Assembly (NCBI RefSeq): GCF_001634365.1
Contig: NZ_CP014578.1
Coordinates: forward strand, 1,984,001 to 2,048,000
Source: Paraburkholderia phytofirmans OLGA172
Lineage (GTDB): Bacteria; Pseudomonadota; Gammaproteobacteria; Burkholderiales; Burkholderiaceae
Length of the DNA: 64,000 bases
Direction of reading: 5' to 3'
Numbering within the stretch: position 1 is the stretch's first letter; every line of letters begins with the position of its first letter. The position numbers and the translations under genes are program-made. The notes beneath the pieces were generated by a model that saw nothing but the letters and a program-made list of their open reading frames with translations, made no database searches and had not been told where the DNA came from. Shown here in pieces: positions 42,441 through 50,622 of this stretch.

Positions 42441-43763
42441 ATGACTCAGCGAAATCTCACATTCGGCATCATGCTGCACGGCGCTGGCGGCCACATGAAT
42501 TCGTGGAAGCATCCCGCAGGGCCCGCGGATGCCAGCGTCAACCTGGATTTCATCATCGGCGTCGCACAGAAGGCCGAGGCCAACGGCGTCGCGTTCGCGT
42601 TCGTGGCCGATGGGCTCTACATCAACGAGAAGTCGATTCCTCACTTCCTGAACCGCTTCGAGCCCATCTCGATCCTTTCGGCGCTCGCGACATCGACCTC
42701 GAAGATCGGCCTCGCCGGCACGCTGTCGACTTCGTACAGCCATCCGTTTACGGTGGCGCGGCAGTTCGCTTCGCTCGATCTCATCAGCGGCGGGCGTGCG
42801 GGATGGAATGTCGTGACGTCGCCGCTCGAAGGTTCCGCGAAGAATTACGGCGGTCAACATCCGGACCACGAACTGCGCTACGAGATCGCCGACGAGTATC
42901 TGGACGTGGTGCAGGGACTGTGGGATAGCTGGGACGACGACGCATTCGTTCGCGAGCGCGAGAGCGGCCGCTTCTTCGACCGGGACAAGCTGCATACGCT
43001 CGATCACAAGGGACGGTTCTTCGAAGTCGCCGGGCCACTGAACATCCAGCGCTCGCCGCAGGGACAGCCGGTGATCTTCCAGGCCGGTTCGTCGGACTCG
43101 GGGATCGCGCTCGCCGGCAAATACGCGGACGCGGTGTTCACGCATTCGCCGTCGCTCGAAGAAACCAGGGCGTTCGCCGACCAGGTGCGCCAGAGCGCCG
43201 TCGAGCATGGGCGCGCGGCGACCGACGTGAAGATATTCCCGGGCATCGGACCCATCGTCGGCGCGACGGCGGACGAAGCGGAGGCGAAGTATCGCGCGAT
43301 CCGCGACCTGCTGACCATCGACGACGCGCTCGCCTATCTGGGGCGCTTTTTCGAGCATCACGACTTTACGCAATACCCGCTCGACGAGCCGTTCCCGGAG
43401 CTCGGCGAGCTTGGATCGAACAGCTTCCGTTCGACGACCGACCGCATCAAGGCCAACGCAGAACGCACCGGTGCAACATTGCGCCAGCTCGCGCTAGAAG
43501 TGGCCACGCCGAAGACGCAGTTCATCGGCACCGGCGAGCAGATTGCCGATGAGCTGATCCGCTGGTTCGACGCCGGCGCGGCCGACGGCTTCATCCTCGG
43601 CTTTCCGGTGCAGGCAGAAGGGCTGGACGATTTCGTTCGATACGTGATCCCGGCGCTGGAGACACGCGGACGTTACAGCCGCACGCTGGCCGGAACGACG
43701 CTGCGCGATCACCTCGGCCTGCCGCGCCGGGAAAGCCGCTACGCGACCGCGGAAACGGCCTGA
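42441..43763 (+). CDS. NtaA/SnaA/DszA-family flavin monooxygenase
   Basis: A 440-residue luciferase-like monooxygenase of the nitrilotriacetate/dibenzothiophene/pristinamycin synthase group. Motifs are [78 protein letters not shown], and [18 protein letters not shown]. It uses FMNH2 and O2 supplied by a separate reductase, which is not in this operon. The family includes CmoJ/YxeK-like enzymes that cleave C-S bonds of N-acetylated S-modified cysteines, a good fit to the neighbours (inference). Confidence 0.93.
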   Translation: MTQRNLTFGIMLHGAGGHMNSWKHPAGPADASVNLDFIIGVAQKAEANGVAFAFVADGLYINEKSIPHFLNRFEPISILSALATSTSKIGLAGTLSTSYSHPFTVARQFASLDLISGGRAGWNVVTSPLEGSAKNYGGQHPDHELRYEIADEYLDVVQGLWDSWDDDAFVRERESGRFFDRDKLHTLDHKGRFFEVAGPLNIQRSPQGQPVIFQAGSSDSGIALAGKYADAVFTHSPSLEETRAFADQVRQSAVEHGRAATDVKIFPGIGPIVGATADEAEAKYRAIRDLLTIDDALAYLGRFFEHHDFTQYPLDEPFPELGELGSNSFRSTTDRIKANAERTGATLRQLALEVATPKTQFIGTGEQIADELIRWFDAGAADGFILGFPVQAEGLDDFVRYVIPALETRGRYSRTLAGTTLRDHLGLPRRESRYATAETA

Positions 43764-43794
43764 TGAACGGCATGCAACGCAGGAGGACAGCATC

Positions 43795-45615
43795 ATGAGC
43801 GACACCACCCAGCTTGGCGGTCCCGCTCACGCGGTTCATGCGGGAAACGCGATCGGCACCAATGAAGGTCACGACTACGCGCGCTATCGGATCGTGCCGG
43901 CGCGGCATCGTGCGCGCACGGCCGCAACCGTGCTGGCCATCGTCCTGCTCGGGCTCGTCCTGAACTCGATACTCGGCAATCCGCGCTGGGGCTGGGGCGT
44001 GTTCGCGCAGTGGTTTTTCGCCGAACCGGTGCTCTCGGGACTTGCGCGTACGCTTGTGCTTACGGCGCTCGGCGCACTCTTCGGCTTTGCGCTCGCGACG
44101 CCGCTGGCATTGGCGCGTGTTTCGCGTTCTCCGCTGCTGGCGGGCTGTGCGTGGGCCTTCATCTGGCTGTTCCGCTCGATCCCGCCGATCGTGCTGCTGC
44201 TCCTGCTGAACAACCTTGGCTATCTGTACGAGACGATCTGGATCGGTGTGCCGTTCACACACTTCGTGCTGCTGAACGAATCGACCACCGATCTGATCAG
44301 TCCATTCTTTGCGGCGGTGCTCGGGCTCACGCTGAACCATGCCGCCTTCTCGGCCGAGGCAATCCGCGGCGGAATTCTGTCCGTCGACCACGGGCAACGC
44401 GAAGCGGCCGCCGCGCTCGGCTTGCCGGGCGCCCGCCAGGTCAGGCGTATCGTACTGCCGCAGGCGATACGCTCGATTTTGCCGACCGCCTTCAACGACG
44501 TGATTGGTCTCGCGAAAGGCACCTCGGTTGTCTATATCCTCGCGATGCCGGACTTGTTCTACACAGTGCAGATCATCTATCACCGCAACCTGGAGGTGAT
44601 TCCGCTGCTGATGGTCGCGACAGTCTGGTATCTGATCATCCTGACCGGGCTGTCGGCGATCCAGGTTCATATCGAACGGTACTACGCACGCGGCGCGACG
44701 CGCGAGCAGGTGGCGGTGTCGCCGTTGACCGCGCTATTCGGGCGCTGGCGTACCGCGCGTGCTGCTCGTAGCGAAACCCCGGCGCAGTCGGATCGGCAGC
44801 ATCGCGCGCGCGAGTCGCTGGAACAGGCAACGGGAGGCTGGGCTCAGCAACGCGTCGGCGGCAGGGTTGGGATCCATAACGTGTCGAAAAGCTTCGGCAT
44901 GCTGAAGGTGCTCGACAACGTCTCGTTGTCGTTCCCGTCGGGCAGCGTTACGGTGATTCTCGGCCAGTCGGGCTCGGGCAAATCGACGTTGCTGCGCTCG
45001 ATCAATCACCTCGAACGCGTCGACGACGGCTTCATCGACATCGACGGCGAACTCGTCGGGTATCGCCGCGATGGGCGCACGCTCTACGAGTTGAAAGAGC
45101 GGGACGTTCTTCAGCGCCGCCGCGACGATGTCGGGATGGTGTTCCAGAGCTTCAACCTGTTTCCCCATCTGACGGCGCTCGAAAACCTTATCGAGGCGCC
45201 GCTCGCGGCGGGCGTGCCGCGCGCGCAGGCAGAAGCGGCGGCGCGTGTTCTGCTCGCGCGCGTGGGACTCGCCGGCAAGGCGAATGCGTGGCCGCGCCAG
45301 CTATCCGGGGGCCAGCAGCAGCGCGTGGCGATTGCGCGTGCGCTTGCGCTGAAGCCCAAGGTTCTGCTGTTCGACGAACCCACGTCGGCACTCGATCCGG
45401 AACTCGTCAACGAAGTGCTGGACGTAATCCGTCAGCTTGCGCGTTCCGGCACGACGCTGATCATTGTCACGCACGAGATCGGCTTTGCGCGCGAGGTCGC
45501 CGACACGATCGTGTTCATGGATGGTGGCCGGATCGTGGAGTCCGGTCCGCCGTCGAGCGTGCTCGGTGCCCCGGCTCATCCGCGCACCCGCGAATTTCTT
45601 TCGAAGGTGCTCTAA
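43795..45615 (+). CDS. Fused amino-acid ABC transporter permease and ATPase
   Basis: A 606-residue single polypeptide. The first about 310 residues are a His/Glu/Gln-type permease with the EAA loop [10 protein letters not shown]...[12 protein letters not shown] linker of about 45 polar residues follows. The ATPase starts near 360, with Walker [10 protein letters not shown] (about 389-397), signature LSGGQQQR (about 502) and Walker [14 protein letters not shown]. These parts are usually separate proteins. With the binding protein at 40239 it forms a complete importer. It is the last gene of the operon. Confidence 0.93.
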   Translation: MSDTTQLGGPAHAVHAGNAIGTNEGHDYARYRIVPARHRARTAATVLAIVLLGLVLNSILGNPRWGWGVFAQWFFAEPVLSGLARTLVLTALGALFGFALATPLALARVSRSPLLAGCAWAFIWLFRSIPPIVLLLLLNNLGYLYETIWIGVPFTHFVLLNESTTDLISPFFAAVLGLTLNHAAFSAEAIRGGILSVDHGQREAAAALGLPGARQVRRIVLPQAIRSILPTAFNDVIGLAKGTSVVYILAMPDLFYTVQIIYHRNLEVIPLLMVATVWYLIILTGLSAIQVHIERYYARGATREQVAVSPLTALFGRWRTARAARSETPAQSDRQHRARESLEQATGGWAQQRVGGRVGIHNVSKSFGMLKVLDNVSLSFPSGSVTVILGQSGSGKSTLLRSINHLERVDDGFIDIDGELVGYRRDGRTLYELKERDVLQRRRDDVGMVFQSFNLFPHLTALENLIEAPLAAGVPRAQAEAAARVLLARVGLAGKANAWPRQLSGGQQQRVAIARALALKPKVLLFDEPTSALDPELVNEVLDVIRQLARSGTTLIIVTHEIGFAREVADTIVFMDGGRIVESGPPSSVLGAPAHPRTREFLSKVL

Positions 45616-45836
45616 AACGAGTACCGCCAGCGTCTTGAGCAATTCCATGTTGTCATTGATACTGTATGAATGTACAGTGTTGTGCGTGGACGGCTAGCGC
45701 GTGCAAGTTTATTGAGCGGAAGCGGGGCGTGCTGAACCTCGCCCCGTCGCGTTATAAAAATTTCGGATGCGCGGGCAAGCCTGCGTTGATGAGAGGAGAT
45801 TTTTTCAAATGTCTGCGTCACCCATTCAGGCGCGCC

Positions 45837-46436
45837 ATGCCTGAGCAACTCTGGCTGCCCGGACTCGAGGCGCCACCTGTGCCGACAGACGGCTTGTTCT
45901 TCGCCGTCTTTCCAGATGCGCATACGGCGGCGAACATCTCGAAGCTGGCGCAACAGCTCTGCGGGGAGACGCGCTCGAAGAGCAAGCCTCTTGCGGCCAA
46001 CCGTATGCACGTTACGTTGCTTCACCTCGGGAATTTCGCGGGAGGTTTGCCGCAAGCACGGGTGGATGCGGCCATGAGTGCGGCCGCGTCGATCAGAATG
46101 GAGCCTTTTAGCGTCGAGTTCGACAGTGCGCTCAGTTTTGCGCTGAAGCCGCGGCCGGGGCCACTGGTGTTGGGTGGCGACGAGGGTGTCGTTGGACTCC
46201 ACGCGCTTCATGACGCACTCGTATTGGCATTGGAAAACGCTGGATTTGGCGACCGCGCGGTCTCGTCAAATACGCCGTACACCCCGCACGTGACCCTCGC
46301 TTACGGCATGCCCTGGGTCGCGACACGTTCTGTCGAAGCCGTCAGTTGGAACGTGCGTGAATTTGCTCTGGTGCACAGCCTGCTCGGGCGTACCCGACAC
46401 GTTGTTCTGGCGCGCTGGCCATTGGCGGCCGGGTGA
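45837..46436 (+). CDS. thpR: RNA 2',3'-cyclic phosphodiesterase
   Basis: A 199-residue 2H-phosphoesterase. The two His-x-Thr motifs are NRMHVTLLHLG (His58/Thr60) and PHVTLAYG (near 148-151). It hydrolyses 2',3'-cyclic phosphates on RNA. The ATG at 45837 is preferred for protein length, but the strong GAGAGGAG site at 45791 instead faces an ATG at 45809 in another frame, which opens an 11-codon frame ending at 45844. Translation of the main gene may be coupled to that short frame. Confidence 0.9.
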   Translation: MPEQLWLPGLEAPPVPTDGLFFAVFPDAHTAANISKLAQQLCGETRSKSKPLAANRMHVTLLHLGNFAGGLPQARVDAAMSAAASIRMEPFSVEFDSALSFALKPRPGPLVLGGDEGVVGLHALHDALVLALENAGFGDRAVSSNTPYTPHVTLAYGMPWVATRSVEAVSWNVREFALVHSLLGRTRHVVLARWPLAAG

Positions 46437-46489
46437 ATGTACGGATTCGCGTCGGCCGTCGTAAAGTCAATGCGTCGAGGGGTGCCGGA

Positions 46490-46654
46490 CTAGAACCGCA
46501 CGCCAGTCGCGCAACCGCCGGCAAAGCCGCCGCCGCTTCCGCCCGCACCTCCGCAGAACACGCCGCAGCCTGATAGCGCGGCCGATATCGCAACGGCCGC
46601 CAATGTCGTACGTAGGCATCGCTTGAAGGCATGCTTTCGGCGCGGCGCAGTCAA
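46490..46654 (-). CDS. Small lipoprotein, Gly/Cys-rich
   Basis: A short predicted lipoprotein. A basic start (KHAFKRCLRTTL) and hydrophobic stretch end in ALSGC, the lipobox, followed by GVFCGGAGGSGGGFAGGCATGVRF. Several similar tiny lipoproteins are known in Burkholderiales. The start is uncertain: a TTG at 46654 gives 54 residues, whereas in-frame ATGs lie much further upstream (46735-46792). It is convergent with thpR. Confidence 0.45.
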   Translation of the reverse strand: MTAPRRKHAFKRCLRTTLAAVAISAALSGCGVFCGGAGGSGGGFAGGCATGVRF

Positions 46655-46990
46655 TGCAGTCAGGCATGGATCGAGGTGTGCGGCGCAAGCTGGAAGGGCA
46701 GTGTAGAAGCGGTGGTCGGTGATTCCGGATTGCATAGCGTAAGTGGACTCCATGAAAGGGGGCAGGTGCAGGCGCCCGTTTTCTCGGCGCATGACGAAAG
46801 ATATTCGTAAGTTTTTGCCGATACGAAAAGCGGTGGCGTTGGCGGCGCCGGCAATCCTCCACCCTAATCCACGCCACGCGCGCGCTCAAATACGCAAAAT
46901 CTGAAAACCAGGGGGATTCGTCGGTCTGACAGCCAGAACCAGTGCACGCTCCCTGATAGAATGCTTGGGCCGCAACGTAGTGGACTGCAG
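46655..46990. other. Intergenic region before the DUF1992 gene
   Basis: About 340 bp, containing divergent promoters for the small lipoprotein and the DUF1992-tadA-ldcA genes. Long antisense frames here have no support. Confidence 0.35.
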
Positions 46991-47392
46991 ATGAAATTGC
47001 TTGATGCGTTAGTCGAACAGCGTATTGCCGCCGCAGCCGCGCGCGGTGAGTTCGATGATTTGCCGGGCGCGGGCGCGCCGCTGCCCCTGGAGGACGATGC
47101 ACTGGTCCCGGAGGAAGTGCGCGTCGCCAACCGGATTTTGAAAATTGCAGGTTTCGTGCCGCCGGCTGTCGAGCAGCTGCACGCCTTGCGCGACCTGCAA
47201 GCGGAGCTGAATGCCGTGAGCGACCGGGCTGCCCGCTGCCGTCTCCAGGCGCGCATGCTGGCGCTCGATATGGCTCTTGAATCGCTGCGCGGCGGCCCGC
47301 TGGTCCTGCCGCGCGAATACTGCCGCCGCATTGCCGAGCGGCTGTCGGAGCGCGTCGGCAACCTCAGTTTGGCCGATGCGGGTTCGCAGTGA
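46991..47392 (+). CDS. DUF1992 (DnaJ-related family) protein
   Basis: A 133-residue protein with the DUF1992 signature: LDALVEQRIAAAAARGEFDDLPGAGAPLPLEDDALVPEEVRVANRILK. The family occurs in bacteria and in human DNAJC28 but lacks a J domain here; its role is uncertain. The ATG at 46991 is the conventional start; one at 46961 is possible. The stop overlaps the GTG of tadA (47389), indicating translational coupling. Confidence 0.85.
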   Translation: MKLLDALVEQRIAAAAARGEFDDLPGAGAPLPLEDDALVPEEVRVANRILKIAGFVPPAVEQLHALRDLQAELNAVSDRAARCRLQARMLALDMALESLRGGPLVLPREYCRRIAERLSERVGNLSLADAGSQ

Positions 47393-48276
47393 GCGAGCCG
47401 CTTCCCCGCTCCGTCACGCCAGTTCCGGAGTCTGTCGAGTACCGCGAATCGGCTGAGGCGGTCACATTGGCGGCTGCCCAGGCCGGATCCGTTGGTCCCG
47501 ATGCGCCAGCACTCGCGGCGAGTGATCCAACGCCAACTGCTGCCGCCAGTGGGCGGATCGACACCCCCACGCCAGACGAATCGCCCACACCGCCTGCCTC
47601 GGAGCGCGATCGCCGCTTCATGGCGCTCGCCCAGGCCGCTGCCGAAGAGGCCCGCGCAGCCGGCGAAGTACCGGTTGGCGCGGTGCTCGTGCGGGGCGAC
47701 GAGGTCATCGCCACAGGGTTCAACCATCCGATCGGCGCTCACGACCCGTCGGCACATGCGGAAATGATCGCATTGCGCGCAGCCGCGCAAGCTGTCGGAA
47801 ATTACCGTCTGCCGGGCTGCGAGCTGTATGTGACGCTGGAACCTTGCCTGATGTGCGCCGGTGCGATCATGCATGCGCGCATCGCACGCGTCGTGTTCGG
47901 GGCGCGCGATCCGAAAACCGGAGCGTGCGGCAGTGTCGTCGATGCATTCGCGAATCCGCAATTGAATCACCACACCACGGTGACCGGCGGCGTGCTCGAA
48001 ACCGAATGCGGCGCCGCGCTCAAATCGTTCTTTGCCGAGCGGCGGCGCGCAAGCCGTGAAGCACGCGCGGCGGCACGGGCCGAAGCGCTCGCCGTAGCCG
48101 GCGGCGAAGCACAGCCCGCTGCGCACATCGGAGCACGCCGCGAGACACAGGTTGAAGCACAGATCGACGCGCACGTGGTAGCGCGCAGCGAAGCGCACGC
48201 CGAAGCACGCGCCGAAGCGCACGTCGAAGCAGACTCCGCAGCACGCAGCGAACCGGGGCCGGCTGAGCCGCTCTAA
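47389..48276 (+). CDS. tadA: tRNA-specific adenosine deaminase with long extensions
   Basis: TadA converts A34 to inosine in tRNA-Arg(ACG). The catalytic core lies at residues 73-225: DRRFMALAQAAAEEA, VGAVLVRGDEVIATGFNHPIG, HAE (123-125, zinc and proton shuttle) and EPCLMC (Cys153/Cys156). The protein is 295 residues against about 155-180 normally: about 70 residues are Pro/Ala/Thr-rich before the core and about 70 are Ala/Glu/His/Arg-rich after it. The GTG start overlaps the preceding stop. The tail is a degenerate repeat of EA-x-x-EA units. Confidence 0.93.
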   Translation: MSEPLPRSVTPVPESVEYRESAEAVTLAAAQAGSVGPDAPALAASDPTPTAAASGRIDTPTPDESPTPPASERDRRFMALAQAAAEEARAAGEVPVGAVLVRGDEVIATGFNHPIGAHDPSAHAEMIALRAAAQAVGNYRLPGCELYVTLEPCLMCAGAIMHARIARVVFGARDPKTGACGSVVDAFANPQLNHHTTVTGGVLETECGAALKSFFAERRRASREARAAARAEALAVAGGEAQPAAHIGARRETQVEAQIDAHVVARSEAHAEARAEAHVEADSAARSEPGPAEPL

Positions 48277-48303
48277 AACAACAACGTCCAACAGGTCTTG
48301 CCA

Positions 48304-49230
48304 ATGACCGTCCATCGCACCATTGAGTTAATCGCGCCGTCCGGGTATCCGCATGATTCCGAGGTGCTGCATCGCGCGTTGCATCGCTTGCATGCGCAGG
48401 GGCATCGCGTCGAAGGTGTGGAGGTGACAAGGCGCCGCTACCAACGCTTCGCGGGCACCGACGGCGAGCGTGCCGCCGATCTCAACCGGCTGGCGGACCC
48501 CGCGCGTAAGTTGCCCGACATCGTGCTAGCCGTGCGTGGCGGCTATGGCGCGGTGCGCGTCCTCCACGGACTCGACTACGAAGGGCTGCAACGGCGCTTG
48601 GCCGAGCAGCCTGTCGCGCTGGTGGGTCATAGCGATTTCACCGCGGTGCAGCTTGCTTTGCTGGCACGCGCCGGCCTGAAAACGTTCGGCGGCCCGATGT
48701 TGATGAGCGACTTCGGCGCAGAAGATCTGAGCGAATTCACCATGCAGCACTTCTGGTCCGCGCTGACCGGACCGACCATGACGGTGACGAGCCATGTGCC
48801 GCAAGCGCAAACTGCCGACGTGACGGGCATGTTGTGGGGCGGCAATCTGGCAGTGGTGACGTCGCTGATCGGTACGCCGTACATGCCGCCGGTGCAGGGC
48901 GGCATTCTGTTCCTCGAAGATGTCAACGAGCAGCCGTTCCGGCTCGAACGGATGCTTTATCAGTTGCACCTGTCGGGCATCCTCGCGCAGCAGCAGGCGC
49001 TTGTGCTCGGCGATTTCTCTGGCGGCAAACCGTACGATTACGACAACGGCTACGACCTGCGCGCGATGATCGAGCAGGTGAGGTCGGTGATCCGGATTCC
49101 GGTCATTACCGGTCTGCAATTCGGCCATATGCCCAACATGCTGACGCTGCCGGTTGGCGCGGACGCGCACCTCGTCGCCAACGCACACGGATTCAAACTG
49201 ACGGTATCGGGCTATCCGACCCTCGCCTGA
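48304..49230 (+). CDS. ldcA: LD-carboxypeptidase (muramoyltetrapeptide carboxypeptidase)
   Basis: A 308-residue S66 peptidase that removes the terminal D-Ala from murein tetrapeptides in the cytoplasm for cell-wall recycling. The nucleophile is Ser110 in VGHSDFTA; the Glu of LEDVNEQPFRLERML and the His of GLQFGHMPNM complete the Ser-Glu-His triad. The ATG at 48304 is preferred over a TTG 6 bp upstream. It follows tadA by 27 bp and ends at an intrinsic terminator at 49250. Confidence 0.93.
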   Translation: MTVHRTIELIAPSGYPHDSEVLHRALHRLHAQGHRVEGVEVTRRRYQRFAGTDGERAADLNRLADPARKLPDIVLAVRGGYGAVRVLHGLDYEGLQRRLAEQPVALVGHSDFTAVQLALLARAGLKTFGGPMLMSDFGAEDLSEFTMQHFWSALTGPTMTVTSHVPQAQTADVTGMLWGGNLAVVTSLIGTPYMPPVQGGILFLEDVNEQPFRLERMLYQLHLSGILAQQQALVLGDFSGGKPYDYDNGYDLRAMIEQVRSVIRIPVITGLQFGHMPNMLTLPVGADAHLVANAHGFKLTVSGYPTLA

Positions 49231-49249
49231 AGCGGCGTGAGGCGGGGAG

Positions 49250-49272
49250 GCGGGCGTTTGCCCGCTTTATTT
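49250..49272 (+). terminator. Intrinsic terminator after ldcA
   Basis: Stem GCGGGC (49250-49255), 4-nt loop, GCCCGC (49260-49265), followed by TTTATTTTC. It closes the DUF1992-tadA-ldcA transcript. Confidence 0.75.
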
Positions 49273-49347
49273 TCAAATCAATCACGCAACTAACGGTCAA
49301 TATTTCAAGACCACACCCGATAGATCCGCCCCACGAAGGCCCCTCAC

Positions 49348-49359
49348 TTTGTTGACAAA
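49348..49359. promoter_or_regulatory. GntR-type operator, distal copy
   Basis: The palindrome TTTGTTGACAAA, of the TTGT-NN-ACAA form recognised by FadR/FCD-type GntR proteins, about 190 bp upstream of the GntR gene. A TTGACA hexamer lies inside it. Confidence 0.45.
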
Positions 49360-49489
49360 AACCGTCACCCATAGACGACCGTCCCATACATTAATTAAAC
49401 TGATATTGAAGCAGAGTAAGGCCTGCGTGGGCTATCCGCCAAGCCACGCTATGGTCCGGGTGTCTGGATTGTCGAAATTCAAGACAAAA

Positions 49490-49521
49490 ATTGTTGACAA
49501 TCTTTATGTCCATCCTATGAT
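49490..49521 (+). promoter_or_regulatory. GntR promoter with overlapping operator
   Basis: The palindrome ATTGTTGACAAT (49490-49501) overlaps the -35 TTGACA (49494-49499). A TATGAT -10 (49516-49521) follows at 16 bp. A further TTGTC...GACAA pair lies at 49469-49487. Binding of the GntR protein here would block its own transcription. Confidence 0.6.
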
Positions 49522-49545
49522 GACAACCATACCGAGACGCACATC

Positions 49546-50286
49546 ATGTCCGACACAGACTCCGCAGCCGCGAATAGTTCGAAACCCGAAGCGATCGCCG
49601 AGCGCATCCGCGCGGCGATCCTCGAGCATCGGCTCGCACCGGGCGCCAAGCTGACAGAAGCACAGTTGTGCGAAGTATTCGGCGTGAAGCGCGGGCCGAT
49701 CCGGCAGGCGCTCGCGCAACTGGCCACCGACCACCTCGTCGACCTGGAACCGAATCGTGGTGCGTTTGTTGCCAGCCCGTCGCTGCAGGAAGTGCATGAG
49801 GTGTTCGAAATGCGCCGGATCATCGAGCTGGCCGTGGTTGAAAAGATTTGCGGCGGTCATGGCATGCGCCGTTTGAAGAGCATTGGCAGCATGATCGGCC
49901 GTGAACGCAAAGCGTTCGAAACACGTGATTTTCCGGCGTGGATTCGTCTGTCGGGCGAGTTCCATACCGAGCTGGCCGGGCTCACCGGCAACGCCGTGCT
50001 GTGCGATTGCCTGAACGGACTGGTGGCGCGCTCCACGCTGATTTCGGCGCTGTACGAGTCGCTCGGACGCAGCCCTTGCTCGTTCGAAGACCATGAAGCG
50101 ATTCTCGCCGCGCTCGACGCCGGCGACGCAAAAGAGGCGGCGGCACTGATGTCGCGCCATTTGCAAAGCGTCGAGTTGAAGATGCTGGAGCGCCCCGCAC
50201 GTGGCGCAGCCGATCTGCATGAAGTGTTCGGCGCACTGAACGGCGCACCGAAGGAAGCTCATGGACCCAAGTCCGCGCCAGGCTGA
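49546..50286 (+). CDS. GntR-family regulator (FCD domain) of the purine cluster
   Basis: A 246-residue FadR-subfamily GntR regulator. The winged helix is KLTEAQLCEVFGVKRGPIRQALAQLATDHLVDLEPNRGAFV. The C-terminal FCD ligand domain includes VHEVFEMRRIIELAVVEKI and the metal-ligand His residues in EFHTELAGLTGN and SRHLQSVE. It heads the urate/allantoin catabolic genes transcribed in the same direction and probably senses allantoin or an intermediate. Its own promoter carries TTGTTGACAA palindromes. Confidence 0.92.
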   Translation: MSDTDSAAANSSKPEAIAERIRAAILEHRLAPGAKLTEAQLCEVFGVKRGPIRQALAQLATDHLVDLEPNRGAFVASPSLQEVHEVFEMRRIIELAVVEKICGGHGMRRLKSIGSMIGRERKAFETRDFPAWIRLSGEFHTELAGLTGNAVLCDCLNGLVARSTLISALYESLGRSPCSFEDHEAILAALDAGDAKEAAALMSRHLQSVELKMLERPARGAADLHEVFGALNGAPKEAHGPKSAPG

Positions 50287-50622
50287 GGCAGGCGGCCGGT
50301 GCGCGCTCGTTGCTGGTGCGCGCCGCACTGAATTGAACTGAACCGAGTCAGGCGTTGTAAGGCGGCTCGGCGTGAGCGCTGCCCGCTTGCGCACGCGTGG
50401 CCGTCACGGGACGACAGCCTTGGAGTAGTAACGCATCGCCGGGAATCCGCGGCGACAGGCGGTGCGATAACCACAAGTACATCAAGTACGGAGACACCCG
50501 CGGCGCGGTCAATGAGTCGGCTCGACCCTCCTGTTTCCCGATCGGGAAGAAGAGGGTGGCTGGCATGGCCGATGCAACATCCTTCGATTTGTTATCGACG
50601 GTCCCTATCCCAAGGAGGAATC
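50287..50622. other. Intergenic region before the NCS1 permease
   Basis: About 336 bp with no supported gene. The ribosome site AAGGAGG just before 50623 is strong. No TTGT-NN-ACAA palindrome like those before the GntR gene was seen. Confidence 0.4.

Noticed and set aside
42423..43373. A 316-codon minus-strand frame opposite the NtaA-type monooxygenase
   Set aside because: Antisense shadow without motif or ribosome site.
46864..48315. A 483-codon minus-strand frame opposite the DUF1992 and tadA genes
   Set aside because: Antisense of strongly supported genes; composition is Cys/Arg-rich and unlike a real protein.
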